DNA of 41,025 bases from Alphaproteobacteria bacterium (GCA_024279115.1 JAJRRW010000067.1:1-41025); one strand, 5' to 3'. Shown: positions 25,737-35,502, counted from the stretch's first letter. Numbers and translations: made by a program. The notes: generated by a model not told the origin, from the sequence alone.

Positions 25737-25871
25737 ACATTTTGACGCTATCTGCCATCCCTTCTCCCTCTCGATTATCTGCTCGCAACGTTTGGCATTT
25801 TTTTTAAATGACCAACCACATCAGATTTGTTAGCTTGCCTGCAAATATGGATACCTCGCGGGAGTTGATGG

Positions 25872-28250
25872 ATGATCAAGCACATAATCTGGTTCGACGA
25901 GCTGGGCATGGACGATGTTCCTCTGGTGGGCGGCAAGAACGCCTCGCTGGGAGAAATGGTCGGCGGCCTGAAAAGCAAGGGGGTGCGTGTGCCGTTTGGC
26001 TTCGCCACCACGGCGGACGCCTATCGCCAGTTTATCGCCCATAATGATCTGGCCGCCAAAATCGACAGTGAACTTGCCGAGCTTGATGTGGATGACATCA
26101 AAGCCTTGCAAAAAGCCGGGGCAGCGATCCGCGCGATGATCCTAGAGGCGCGCTTTCCGCAAGATTTTGAGGACGAATTGGCCAGCGCTTACTCCCGCCT
26201 TCATTAGCTTGGCGGCGAGGATAGCTCCGTTGCCGTGCGCTCTTCTGCAACCGCCGAAGATTTGCCCGATGCCTCGTTTGCGGGACAACAAGAAAGCTAT
26301 CTCAATGTGGTCGGTCTGGCCAAAGTGCGCCTTGCGGTGCATGAGGTTTTTGCCTCGCTCTATAATGACCGGGCCATCGCTTATCGCGTCCATAAGGGCT
26401 TTGATCACAAGCTGGTTGCCCTGTCGGCTGGCGTCCAGCATATGGTGCGCTCCGATCGCGGTAGCTCGGGGGTGATGTTCACGCTTGATACCGAATCCGG
26501 ATTTCGCGAAGCGGTGTTTATAACCGCCGCCTACGGGCTGGGGGAAACCGTCGTGCAAGGAGCCGTCAATCCCGACGAATTCTATGTCTTCAAGCCCAAT
26601 CTGCGCGCCAATCGCCCCGCCATCCTCAAACGGGTGCTGGGGGAAAAAGCCATTAAAATGATCTATGCTGACAAGGGCAGCAATGACAAGGTGGCGACCA
26701 TTGATGTGCCCATAAGCGAGCGCCAGCGTTTTTCTTTGAGCAATGAGCATGTTGAAGAACTGGCCCGTTATGCGGTTTTGATCGAACAGCATTATGGCCG
26801 CCCGATGGATATTGAATGGGTGCTGGATGGCACAGATCACAAGCTCTATATCGTGCAGGCGCGGCCCGAAACCGTAGAAAGCCGCACCGATAGCGCGATC
26901 AGCACCACCTACAAGCTGAAAGAAACTGGACAGGTGCTGGCAACCGGGCGCGCCATTGGCCAACGCATTGGCGCGGGTACCGTGCGCGTGCTCGATAGTC
27001 TTGTTGAGATGGACAAGGTCAGGCCGGGGGATATACTGGTCACTGATATGACCGACCCTGACTGGGAACCCATCATGAAGCGAGCGGGCGGCATTGTCAC
27101 CAATCGCGGCGGCCGCACCTGTCACGCGGCGATCATTGCGCGCGAGCTGGGCGTTCCCGCCATTGTTGGCTGCGGCGATGCCACAAGCGCCATTGCTGAT
27201 GGCATCAAGGCAACCGTCTCATGTGCTCAAGGCGAAGAAGGCCAGGTTTTCACCGGCAAACTCGATTTTGAAATCCTGCACGCGGATGCCGGCGAGATGC
27301 CGCAATTGCCGGTCAAAATCATGATGAATGTGGGCAATCCAAGCCGCGCTTTCACCTTTTCACAAATGCCCAATGAGGGTATTGGTCTGGCCCGTCTTGA
27401 GTTCATGGTGAGCAACACCATCGGCGTGCATCCACGCGCCCTGCTCGAATATGAGGACCAGGACGAGGACATCAAGCAACAGATCGATCGCAAAATTGCG
27501 GGCTATGAGGGACCCGTTGAGTTCTATATCGAGAAGCTGGTGGAGGGCATCTCGACACTGGCTGCCGCCTTTGCCGGCAAACCGGTGATCGTGCGTCTGT
27601 CGGATTTCAAATCCAACGAATATGCCAATCTGCTGGGCGGCAAGCGTTATGAGCCCGACGAAGAAAACCCCATGATCGGTTTTCGCGGCGCCTCGCGCTA
27701 TATCGCGCCAAGCTTTCGCCCTTGTTTCGAGCTGGAATGTCGCGCCGTAAAACGGGTGCGAGAACAGATGGGACTGACCAATCTGGAGATCATGATCCCG
27801 TTTGTGCGCACCCTTGATGAAGCCAGACAAGTGATAGACCTGCTGGCCGAAAATGGCTTGCGGCGCGGTGAAAACGGCCTGCGCGTCATCATGATGTGCG
27901 AGATCCCCTCCAACGCCTTGCTGGCCGACGAGTTCTTGCAATATTTCGATGGCTTTTCCATCGGCTCCAACGATTTGACCCAGTTGACGCTGGGACTGGA
28001 CCGCGACAGTGCGCTGGTGGCCAGCAGTTTTGACGAGCGCAACAGCGCCGTCAAAGCCTTGATGCTCATGGCCATCAAAGCTTGCCAGAAACAGGGCAAA
28101 TATGTCGGCATCTGCGGACAGGGCCCCTCCGACTATCCAGACCTTGCCGAATGGCTGGCCGATCTTGGCATTGATAGCCTGTCGCTCAACCCAGATACGG
28201 TGACCGATACCTGGCTGCAACTGGCAAAACATCTCAAAATAGAGGCGTGA
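25872..28250 (+). pseudogene. ppsA: Phosphoenolpyruvate synthase PpsA, interrupted by an in-frame amber codon
   Basis: The frame has 792 codons, the length of E. coli PpsA, and one internal TAG at codon 112 (26205-26207). Upstream is the N-terminal ATP-grasp start, IIWFDELGMDDVPLVGGKNA. Right after the TAG come [20 protein letters not shown] and [13 protein letters not shown], the nucleotide-binding signature. [21 protein letters not shown] contains the phosphorylated His, and [19 protein letters not shown] is the PEP-binding C-terminal motif. PpsA makes PEP from pyruvate and ATP for gluconeogenesis. There is no frame change around the TAG, and Gln (CAG) would fit SRLH-x-LGGED. Restart at GTG 26235 would lose about 120 residues of the ATP-binding lobe. 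GGGAG precedes the ATG. The stop is TGA. Confidence 0.88.
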
Positions 28251-28348
28251 ATATCCTCGCCGGCCCCCTTCTCTTTGCGAGGCGGGCCGCTTGGGCAACG
28301 GGCGAAAAAGGGCAAGCCCCTTTCATCCCCAAATTGTTGAATTGGGTA

Positions 28349-28364
28349 CAGGGACCAGTCCCTG
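28349..28364. terminator. Hairpin between convergent ppsA and lutC
   Basis: CAGGGAC-CA-GTCCCTG is a perfect 7-2-7 inverted repeat in the 150-base convergent gap. No T run follows on either strand, so it is only a candidate bidirectional terminator. Confidence 0.35.
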
Positions 28365-28400
28365 CTGCCAACTGCACAAGCGGCCCGTCCGGCGAGGACA

Positions 28401-29063
28401 TTACCCGACAATAATAACATGCAGGCGGCGCGGACCGTGGGCACCGGTGATGAGGGTTTGTTCGATGTCGGCGGTGCGCGAGGGTCCAGAAATCAAATTG
28501 ACTGTACGGGGCATTTGCGGGCCGCGCGCTCCCCATGGCAGTTTCAACCAGGCGTCTTCATAACAACCGACTATATCCCTGGCCCGGATCAATATAATAT
28601 TGGTCTCGGGAAGAAAGCTCAAGGTCACCGGATTGTCGGGACCAGAGGCCACAAACAAGGTGCCGGTTTCAGACGCGCCCGCAAACGCTCTGGTCAGGGA
28701 GATCGCGTCCGCACCGGTGGCCGGGCCTGATAATATTGTCAGATCAGATTGTTCGCTCCAGTCGATGTCGGCGATCAGCGCATCAGCTCCACATTTAACC
28801 ACATGGGGCAAATCATTGACAATCTGGTAGCGGGCGATTTCACTGGCCACATCTACCAGATCGTTGACATGAGCAACGGTCGTCTCGACGTTTTCGAGCA
28901 TCTGGATGAATTGATCTATAAGCTCTTGATGGCAGCGCAAGGCACAGGCCGGGATCAGATTGCGCCCGTGATCATCAAGATGTTTGCGCACCATCTCAAG
29001 GCGCTCAAAGTCGCCTGCCTTGACGCCAAGCGCCCGCCGGATATTACTTGCAAACGGGTTCAC
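28401..29063 (-). CDS. lutC: Lactate utilization protein C (LUD domain)
   Basis: The 220-residue LUD-domain protein (LutC/YkgG) is the non-metal subunit of the LutABC L-lactate oxidation complex, which converts lactate to pyruvate. Family features are NPFASNIRRALGV at the start, ADALIADIDWS, ETGTLFVASGPD near the middle and the C-terminal INLISGPSRTADIEQTL-type stretch (here VNLISGPSRTADIEQTL), followed by GAHGPRRLHVIIV. The frame is open far upstream, but the start is GTG at 29063: AGGGAGGGG precedes it by 8 bases and it overlaps the lutB stop as GTGA. It is the last gene of the lutABC operon. The stop is TAA. Confidence 0.92.
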   Translation of the reverse strand: MNPFASNIRRALGVKAGDFERLEMVRKHLDDHGRNLIPACALRCHQELIDQFIQMLENVETTVAHVNDLVDVASEIARYQIVNDLPHVVKCGADALIADIDWSEQSDLTILSGPATGADAISLTRAFAGASETGTLFVASGPDNPVTLSFLPETNIILIRARDIVGCYEDAWLKLPWGARGPQMPRTVNLISGPSRTADIEQTLITGAHGPRRLHVIIVG

Positions 29064-30487
29064 AAGCGCCCCTCCCTTTGATGCTTTTTCAACAAGGACA
29101 TGAAGGTCTTGCCGCTCGGCGCTGGCAGATCGCGGCTTGTGGTCCAGCCGCTGGCCAGTGGCAACCAGCGAAAATGATGTTTGCGGCCAGCAAACTTTGC
29201 CAGCAAGGGCATCATCATGCCGGTCAACAACTGATAAAGCCAAGGCCTTTTGGCAACAAAGGCCCAGGCGGTCAAAGAGGTGCGCACCATGGCAGGTGGC
29301 CCCCCTGCGGCATGGTGTTTTTCGCGCCATTTACGCATCAGATCGGGCAGCTTGATACCCATGGGGCAAACCTCCTCGCAGCGCCCGCAAAGGGTCGAGG
29401 CGTTTGGCAGGTCGGCAGTTTCTTCAAGGCCTAGAAACGAGGGGTTCAACACCGCCCCAATGGGCCCGGGATAGACCCAGCCATAGGCATGGCCACCGAT
29501 CGATTGATAGACCGGGCAATGGTTCATGCAGGCCCCGCAGCGGATACAGCGCAAGGCATCCGAAAAATCCCCCGCCAATTGCTCCGTGCGGCCATTATCC
29601 AAAAGCACCACATGATATTGCTGGGGACCATCCAGATCTTGAGGGCGTCTTGGTCCCGTTGAAAACGTCGTATAGGTGGTGATTGATTGACCCGTCGCCG
29701 AACGGGCCAGCACCCGGATCAGCGTGCTGGCATCATTCAAGGTCGGCACCAGCTTGTCGATGCTGGCAATAACGATATGCACGGGGGCCAGCGATTGCGT
29801 CAAATCACCATTGCCCTCATTGGTGACGATCACCGATGTGCCGGTTTGGGCGACCAGAAAATTGGCGCCGGTTATGCCAATATCGGCATTGATAAATTCA
29901 TGGCGCAACATGTTACGCGCTTCAAACACCAAAGCGGCGGGGTCGCTTAAGTTACGGTTTGGCGGCAAATTCTGGTGCACCCGGCGAAAATCGGCTTCCA
30001 CCTGATCGGCCCCCACATGCACGGCTGGTGCTACGATATGGCTGGGAGGTTCCTTGCGCAACTGGATGATATATTCGCCAAGATCGGTTTCGACAACCCT
30101 TAAACCCGCCTCTTCCAGATGCTCGTTGAGACCGATTTCTTCAGCCACCATGCTCTTGCCCTTGGTGACCAGGCGGGCGTTACTATTGCGGCAGATTTGC
30201 AAGATCTGCTGGCAGGCCTGTTGCGCCGTTTGCGCCAGATGCAAGTGCCCACCGCTGGCGGCCAACTGTTTTTCATAGACCTCCAGATAGAGATCGAGAT
30301 GCTCCAGCGTATGGGTTTTTATCGCTTGCCCCTGCTGGCATAGCGCATCAAATTCTGGCAAAGCGGCCCGTGCTTTGGCGCGTTTTTCAACGAAGCCACG
30401 GCCCATGACTTTCAGGGATTTTTGCAAGCGCTGGTTTTTGAGGGCCTGACGGGCATTTTCCTTAAAAGAGCGAGCGGTCGACTTCAT
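29060..30487 (-). CDS. lutB: Lactate utilization iron-sulfur protein B
   Basis: The 475-residue protein joins a LUD domain (about 60-290, with ARLVTKGKSMVAEEIGLNEHL and GITGANFLVAQTGTSVIVTNEGN) to a dicluster ferredoxin region (about 300-390). CIRCGACMNHCPVYQSIGG and LCGRCEEVCPMGIKLPDLM supply the 4Fe-4S ligands. It is the central electron-transfer subunit of LutABC. It overlaps lutA upstream (ATGA) and lutC downstream (GTGA) by 4 bases each, so the three are translationally coupled. Length and motifs are normal. Confidence 0.95.
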   Translation of the reverse strand: MKSTARSFKENARQALKNQRLQKSLKVMGRGFVEKRAKARAALPEFDALCQQGQAIKTHTLEHLDLYLEVYEKQLAASGGHLHLAQTAQQACQQILQICRNSNARLVTKGKSMVAEEIGLNEHLEEAGLRVVETDLGEYIIQLRKEPPSHIVAPAVHVGADQVEADFRRVHQNLPPNRNLSDPAALVFEARNMLRHEFINADIGITGANFLVAQTGTSVIVTNEGNGDLTQSLAPVHIVIASIDKLVPTLNDASTLIRVLARSATGQSITTYTTFSTGPRRPQDLDGPQQYHVVLLDNGRTEQLAGDFSDALRCIRCGACMNHCPVYQSIGGHAYGWVYPGPIGAVLNPSFLGLEETADLPNASTLCGRCEEVCPMGIKLPDLMRKWREKHHAAGGPPAMVRTSLTAWAFVAKRPWLYQLLTGMMMPLLAKFAGRKHHFRWLPLASGWTTSRDLPAPSGKTFMSLLKKHQREGRL

Positions 30488-31284
30488 TTCTGCTTCCCTC
30501 GGTCTGGTCGGCTCTCACCGGCAATCGGCGGCTCATCAGCCATACCAGCCAATATTTCGGCCACATGCCGGACCTCGACAGGGCTCCCGTCGCGAGACAG
30601 TTTGCCCGCCATATTCATCAAGCAGCCCAGATCACCGCCGAGCAATGTCGGCGCATTTGCAGCCGTGATATTGGCGCATTTTTTACCGACCATGGCATCG
30701 GAAATGTCGGGATATTTGATGCAGAACGTGCCCCCGAACCCACAACAGGCCTCCCCGTCAGGCATCTCGCACAGCTCAAGGCCACGCATGGAGTGGAGCA
30801 ATTGACGCGGCTGCTGCCTGACGTGCAGTTCGCGTAATCCAGCGCAGGCATCATGATAGGTAATGCGTCCGGGAAAATCCCGATCAACGGTTTGCAACCG
30901 GCATATATCAACCAAAAAGCTCGTCAGTTCGAACACCTTGTCAGCAAACAGCAAAGCCTGCTCAGCGTGATCCGTTTCTTTCAACAAGTCGGGATAATGG
31001 GTCTTGAGCATGCCAGCACAGGACCCGGACGGTGCCACAACATAGTCAAAGCGATCGAAATTCTTGATGACCTCGATCGCCAGCGCTTGCGCCGCGCGGC
31101 GATCACCCGAATTATAGGCGGGTTGACCACAACAGGTCTGGGCCAGCGGCACCGATACGTGGCAACCAGCTTCTTGCAGCAGTTTCATCGCCGCAAATCC
31201 GACAACCGGGCGAAACAGATCCACAAGGCAGGTGACAAACAAACCGACTTGCGGGGCTTTGTCGGAGTTGGTATTTTCGGTCAA
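30484..31284 (-). CDS. lutA: Lactate utilization protein A (CCG-domain)
   Basis: The 266-residue protein has two CCG domains. The first includes GLFVTCLVDLFRP and PLAQTCCGQPAYNSGD; the second includes YHDACAGLRELHVRQQPR and DGEACCGFGGTFCIKYPDIS. These cysteine motifs bind iron-sulfur clusters in the GlpC/HdrB/LutA group. The start is TTG at 31284 with GAGGA 9 bases upstream, and no in-frame ATG lies near the conserved N-terminus. The TTG overlaps the TGA of a 62-codon frame upstream (TTGA). No LutR/LldR-type regulator or lactate permease is in the window. Confidence 0.93.
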   Translation of the reverse strand: MTENTNSDKAPQVGLFVTCLVDLFRPVVGFAAMKLLQEAGCHVSVPLAQTCCGQPAYNSGDRRAAQALAIEVIKNFDRFDYVVAPSGSCAGMLKTHYPDLLKETDHAEQALLFADKVFELTSFLVDICRLQTVDRDFPGRITYHDACAGLRELHVRQQPRQLLHSMRGLELCEMPDGEACCGFGGTFCIKYPDISDAMVGKKCANITAANAPTLLGGDLGCLMNMAGKLSRDGSPVEVRHVAEILAGMADEPPIAGESRPDRGKQK

Positions 31285-31469
31285 GGCAAAAAGTCCTCTT
31301 GCATGGTTTCCCTCGCACGATAGGTTAGGTCGATTTCATAAACAACCGATTTATCGATCAAATTCGAACAGTCGACGCGGATTTTCGGCCCGGCATACGG
31401 GATCATCGGCAAATGATGTTGCAAAGGGTGAGCACCCAAAAAGCCATTGCGGCGCAACGGCAACCGCAT
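31281..31469 (-). CDS. Doubtful 62-codon frame just upstream of lutA
   Basis: An ATG frame at 31469 runs 62 codons and stops in a 4-base overlap with the lutA TTG start, the arrangement used for coupled genes. Its product (ending SVVYEIDLTYRARETMQEDF plus two residues) resembles nothing I know, and no ribosome-binding site precedes the ATG. It could be a leader peptide controlling lutA or chance. It occupies most of the 286-base gap between lutA and manC. Confidence 0.25.
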   Translation of the reverse strand: MRLPLRRNGFLGAHPLQHHLPMIPYAGPKIRVDCSNLIDKSVVYEIDLTYRARETMQEDFLP

Positions 31470-31570
31470 TAGGGATTTGTTAATCTCATTGACAAACTTT
31501 ACCTTCGATTGTCGCTCTGTTAGTTTTTCGACACTATCATTTCAGATAGGATAAACGTGGCGGGAAATCA

Positions 31571-33001
31571 ATGAGTTCTAAAGATAAACAATTCGTACAT
31601 CCCTATATTTTATCGGGGGGATCGGGCACGCGTCTGTGGCCGCTCTCACGAAAATCCTATCCCAAGCAGTTTTTGAAACTTGTTGGCGAAGACAGTCTGC
31701 TGCAGCAAACAGCCCAACGTCTGCACGGCCCGCATTTTTCCGCCCCTTGCGTGCTGGCCAATAATGATCACCGCTTTATCATTGCCGAGCAGATGCAATC
31801 GATCGGCGCGAAACCCAAGGACATAATTCTTGAGCCGGTTGGTCGCAACACCGCCCCGGCCGCCTTGATTGCCGCCCTGCGCAGCGCGCAGACAGATGAC
31901 AATGCGCTTATTTTGCTGTTACCATCCGACCATGTCATCAAGGATGTGGAAAAATTCCAACAAACCATTTTGACTGGTGTCAATGAGGCCGCCAACGGTC
32001 ATCTCGTCACCTTTGGCATCAAGCCAACGGCCCCCGAAACCGGCTATGGCTATATCGAAACCAGCGGCGAGGCCGGGCAGCCTCTTGATGTAAAGCGCTT
32101 TGTCGAAAAACCCGAGCGCGCTACGGCAGAGCAATATCTGGCGGCTGGCACCTTTTTCTGGAATGCCGGGATCTTCATGTATCGCGCCGGAGCAATGATC
32201 GAGGCCTTCGCGTGCCATGCCCCGCAGATCCTCGCCCATTGCCAACAGTCTCTTGAAAAAGCCCAAGACGATCTTGATTTTTTACGCCTTGAGGAACAAT
32301 CATACGCCGCGTGCGAAAGCATTTCCCTTGACTATGCCATTATGGAAAAAGCCAGTGGAATCAAATGCATCCCGCTTGAAACAGACTGGAGCGACCTTGG
32401 CGCCTGGTCGGCTATCTGGGACGTCATGGACAAAGACCAAAACGGCAATGTCATCAAGGGCGACGTCGTGGTTCACAATACCAAAAACAGTTTGATCCAA
32501 AGCGCCCACGGCACCTGCCTGTCGCTGGTGGGACTGGACAATGTGCTGGCCATCGCCACCAAGGACGCGATTTTGCTGGCCAACAAAGACCATGCCCAGG
32601 ACGTCAAGGTCATCGTCGATGAACTGCAAGCAAATGGGCGGGTGGAAGCCACCGAACACAGGCGCGTTTATCGCCCGTGGGGCTGGTACGAACAATTGAG
32701 CGCTGGCGAGCGCTTTCAGGTCAAGGCGCTGATGGTCAATCCCGGTGCCCGGCTTTCCTTGCAAAGCCATTATCATCGTGCTGAACATTGGGTTGTTGTC
32801 TCTGGCACCGCAGAAGTGCAGGTTGGCGACAAGGTCTCTTTACTATCAGAAAACGAGAGCACCTATATCCCCATCGGCACCGTGCACCGTCTTGGCAATC
32901 CTGGCAAACTGCCAGCCATGCTGATCGAAGTACAGTCCGGCTCTTATCTTGGCGAAGACGATATTGAACGCTATGAAGATGATTTTGGTCGCCATGATTA
33001 A
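31571..33001 (+). CDS. manC: Bifunctional mannose-1-phosphate guanylyltransferase / mannose-6-phosphate isomerase
   Basis: The 476-residue protein has the type II fusion layout. The N-terminal nucleotidyltransferase carries YILSGGSGTRLWPLSRKSYP, followed by KQFLKL, VEKP (about 178) and FFWNAGIFMYRAGAM. A C-terminal cupin isomerase (about 350-476) has RPWGWYEQLSAGERFQVK, the metal-binding SLQSHYHRAEHWVVVSGTA, and YIPIGTVHRLGNPG. It makes GDP-mannose for exopolysaccharide, O-antigen or capsule. It stands alone here, without a polysaccharide cluster. The ATG follows GCGGGAAATCA. CTATC-ATTTCA-GATAG lies about 20 bases upstream of the start, and a TTGACA occurs at 31489-31494 without a clear -10. 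The stop is TAA, and ETF-QO is convergent 60 bases away. Confidence 0.94.
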   Translation: MSSKDKQFVHPYILSGGSGTRLWPLSRKSYPKQFLKLVGEDSLLQQTAQRLHGPHFSAPCVLANNDHRFIIAEQMQSIGAKPKDIILEPVGRNTAPAALIAALRSAQTDDNALILLLPSDHVIKDVEKFQQTILTGVNEAANGHLVTFGIKPTAPETGYGYIETSGEAGQPLDVKRFVEKPERATAEQYLAAGTFFWNAGIFMYRAGAMIEAFACHAPQILAHCQQSLEKAQDDLDFLRLEEQSYAACESISLDYAIMEKASGIKCIPLETDWSDLGAWSAIWDVMDKDQNGNVIKGDVVVHNTKNSLIQSAHGTCLSLVGLDNVLAIATKDAILLANKDHAQDVKVIVDELQANGRVEATEHRRVYRPWGWYEQLSAGERFQVKALMVNPGARLSLQSHYHRAEHWVVVSGTAEVQVGDKVSLLSENESTYIPIGTVHRLGNPGKLPAMLIEVQSGSYLGEDDIERYEDDFGRHD

Positions 33002-33061
33002 GGGCTTGTGATCCAAAAGCCATCGCCCGACCCACCAGATCTGGCGATCCATATTTGGGCG

Positions 33062-34699
33062 TTACATATTTGCATAGTTTGGCCCCTCGCCGCCATCTGG
33101 CGTCACCCAATTGATATTTTGCGTGGGGTCTTTGATGTCGCAACACTTGCAGTGAATACAGTTTTGCGCATTGATCAACAGCTTGTTTTGAGCGCTTTGA
33201 TTGTCCGTCACAAATTCATACACACCGGCGGGACAATAGCGCGTTTCGGGCCCGTCATAGCGGTCCAGATTAACCGCCACCGGGACCTGCTTGTCTATAA
33301 TCTGCAAATGGCAGGGCTGCTCCTCCTCATGGCTGACCCCCGAAAATGCAATATTGGTTGCCTTGTCAAAACTGATCACACCATCATATTTGGGATAGCT
33401 GATTTCCGGCATGTCAGCTGCTGGTTTCAAACGCTCATGGTCGGCCAGATGGTTCAGGGTCCATGGGGCGCGGCCAGCCAGTATATAGGTATCAAGAGCG
33501 GCATGGGCGAGACCACCCCATAAGCCCCATTTGGCAAAACCGGGGCGGATATTGCGCGCTTTTTCAAGTTCGCTCCAGATCCAGGAGCTTTCAATCCTTT
33601 GTTGTAAATCGAGTTCGAGCGCTGGTTGATCGCTGATGATGGCCGCAAAAGCTGCCTGCGCCGCCAGCATGCCCGATTTCATCGCCGTATGAATACCTTT
33701 GATCTTTGCCACATTGAGGAACCCTGCCTCACAACCGATCAGGCAGCCACCTGGAAATGCCAACCTGGGAACCGACTGCAAGCCGCCTTCATTCAACGCC
33801 CGCGCGCCATAAGTGAGGCGCGTCCCCCCCGCGAGGATCGGTTTGATTTTGGGATGGCTCTTGAAGCGTTGCAACTCGGCATAGGGTGATAGATGCGGAT
33901 TGGCATAATCAAGGCCGACGATCAACCCAAGCGATAGCAGATTATTGTCTTGATGATAGAGAAATGAGCCACCATAGCTGTCGGATTTCAACGGCCAGCC
34001 AACCGTGTGCATCACATGTCCAAGCCTGTGGTTCTCCGGCTTGATCTGCCAAAGTTCCTTAAGACCGATGCCATAGGTTTGCGGATCGCTTTTGGCGCGC
34101 AGATCAAACCGCTTCATCAGCTGCTTGCCCAGATGGCCGCGACTGCCCTCGGCAAAAAATGTGTAAGTGGCATGCAGCTCCATACCCGCAGCAAAACTGG
34201 CGCCCTTGCTGCCATCGCGCAATCGTCCCGTATCACCCGTCGCAATCCCTTTGAGTGTACCATCCTCATGATAGAGCAATTCGGCAGCGGCAAAACCGGG
34301 GTAGATCTCCGCCCCCAGTGCCTCTGCCTGGTCGGCCAGCCAACGGCAAAACTCCCCAAGGCTGATGATATAATTGCCTTCATTGTTCATCACTGCCGCA
34401 ACCGGCAGGCGAAGCGCATTTGACTTTGACAATATCAAGAATTGATCATTGCTGACCCTTGTTTTGAGCGGCGCACTCTTTTGCCGCCAGTCAGGAATGA
34501 GTTCATCAAGCGCCCGTGGTTCAAGGACCGCACCAGACAAGATATGAGCCCCTACCCGAGCGCCCTTTTCGACCACGCAAACGCTTATTTCGCGCCCTTT
34601 ATCCAAAGCCAGTTGCTTCAGCGCGATGGCCGCAGACAAACCTGCCGGCCCCGCACCAACAATCACAATATCAAATTGCATGCTTTCGCGACGTGTCAT
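33062..34699 (-). CDS. Electron transfer flavoprotein-ubiquinone oxidoreductase
   Basis: The 545-residue protein passes electrons from reduced ETF to ubiquinone at the inner membrane, linking fatty-acid and amino-acid dehydrogenases to respiration. FAD motif FDIVIVGAGPAGLSAAIALK is near the start, and GAHILSGAVLEPRALDEL is the conserved second motif. CLIGCEAGFLNVAKIKGIHT and the membrane-associated middle part follow. The C-terminal ferredoxin domain has CPAGVYEF and NCIHCKCCDIKDPTQNINW, giving the single 4Fe-4S cluster. The ATG at 34699 (MTRRES) with AAGGGG upstream is preferred over a TTG nine codons earlier. ETF subunit genes are not in the window. The stop is TAA. Confidence 0.95.
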   Translation of the reverse strand: MTRRESMQFDIVIVGAGPAGLSAAIALKQLALDKGREISVCVVEKGARVGAHILSGAVLEPRALDELIPDWRQKSAPLKTRVSNDQFLILSKSNALRLPVAAVMNNEGNYIISLGEFCRWLADQAEALGAEIYPGFAAAELLYHEDGTLKGIATGDTGRLRDGSKGASFAAGMELHATYTFFAEGSRGHLGKQLMKRFDLRAKSDPQTYGIGLKELWQIKPENHRLGHVMHTVGWPLKSDSYGGSFLYHQDNNLLSLGLIVGLDYANPHLSPYAELQRFKSHPKIKPILAGGTRLTYGARALNEGGLQSVPRLAFPGGCLIGCEAGFLNVAKIKGIHTAMKSGMLAAQAAFAAIISDQPALELDLQQRIESSWIWSELEKARNIRPGFAKWGLWGGLAHAALDTYILAGRAPWTLNHLADHERLKPAADMPEISYPKYDGVISFDKATNIAFSGVSHEEEQPCHLQIIDKQVPVAVNLDRYDGPETRYCPAGVYEFVTDNQSAQNKLLINAQNCIHCKCCDIKDPTQNINWVTPDGGEGPNYANM

Positions 34700-34847
34700 T
34701 GATATGAGGCCCCTTCTTTCGACCAAAACCTACCGGCAGCTCGGCAGCTCCCCGTGGTTCTTATACACAAATTTTGCAGATTTTTGATCATAAAAAGGCC
34801 CGCTTGAAGAGCCGGCTTCTTGGCAGTTGTGATAAGGTAAAACAGGC

Positions 34848-34885
34848 AAAAGCCGCCCCCATCACGCAAGATGAAAGCGGCTTTT
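34848..34885 (-). terminator. Rho-independent terminator of the small L,D-transpeptidase gene
   Basis: AAAAGCCGC (34848-34856) and GCGGCTTTT (34877-34885) pair perfectly. On the minus strand the stem ends in TTTT, 60 bases after the transpeptidase stop. The symmetrical A/T flanks would let it work on either strand. Confidence 0.7.
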
Positions 34886-34944
34886 AACTCAAAGTTCAAA
34901 CGTGACCCTAGCCGCTCGAAACTGCTATTCGAGGGCCAGGCTGG

Positions 34945-35388
34945 CTAATGCTGCACCGAGACATGGGTGCCCCATTTGCCGTATTTTCCAACCAGATTGT
35001 AAAATGTGGCGGCATTGCTGACGCTAAGGCGGATACAACCATGAGAGCGCGGTGTGCCCATCGGGCCTTTTGAGCCGTGAACAGCGATGCCACCGGATGT
35101 GAGAACCACCGCATATGGCAAGGTCATGTTCCATCTTTTTACATAGCGGGAGCGGTACGTGGTGATCGGCGTAAAGTTACCCGTTGGGGTCCGCCAGCCT
35201 TTTTTGCCGGACGCAATGCTCCAGCTATATCTCTTTTTACCATTTACATAGACATTCATTTTCTGACTGGACAAATCGACTTTGGCCACCAGCGGAGCGG
35301 CATTGGCGGATTGATAGCCTCCGCCAACCAAAAATATCAGACCTAAACAACATAGTGAAATCATTCCACGCAAGCTAGTGCTCGACAT
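34945..35388 (-). CDS. Small exported L,D-transpeptidase (YkuD family)
   Basis: The 147-residue protein has a signal peptide (LRGMISLCCLGLIFLVGGG) and one YkuD domain. The domain starts at VAKVDLSSQKMNVYVNGKKRY, has WSIASGKKGWRTPTGNFTP, and ends with the active site HGSKGPMGTPRSHGCIRLS (catalytic Cys in SHGCIR). It should form 3-3 peptidoglycan crosslinks, or link protein to peptidoglycan, in the periplasm. The ATG at 35388 with AAGGGG upstream is preferred over a TTG seven codons earlier. It has its own terminator and stops with TAG. It is unlike the larger transpeptidase at 17259, which belongs to another branch with the HGGCTSSGC motif. Confidence 0.92.
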   Translation of the reverse strand: MSSTSLRGMISLCCLGLIFLVGGGYQSANAAPLVAKVDLSSQKMNVYVNGKKRYSWSIASGKKGWRTPTGNFTPITTYRSRYVKRWNMTLPYAVVLTSGGIAVHGSKGPMGTPRSHGCIRLSVSNAATFYNLVGKYGKWGTHVSVQH

Positions 35389-35502
35389 AACTATTCCCCT
35401 TTTACGCAACTACTGAATTGACACAAACTAACCTAACAAACCTGACAGTAGCAATTATCACGCCAGAGCTCCAGTAACTTTGATTTGAAGCGTATATAAA
35501 GA

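Noticed and set aside
31489-31524. TTGACA upstream of manC as a promoter
   Set aside because: No acceptable -10 hexamer is found at 16-18 bases, so only the -35 look-alike is visible.
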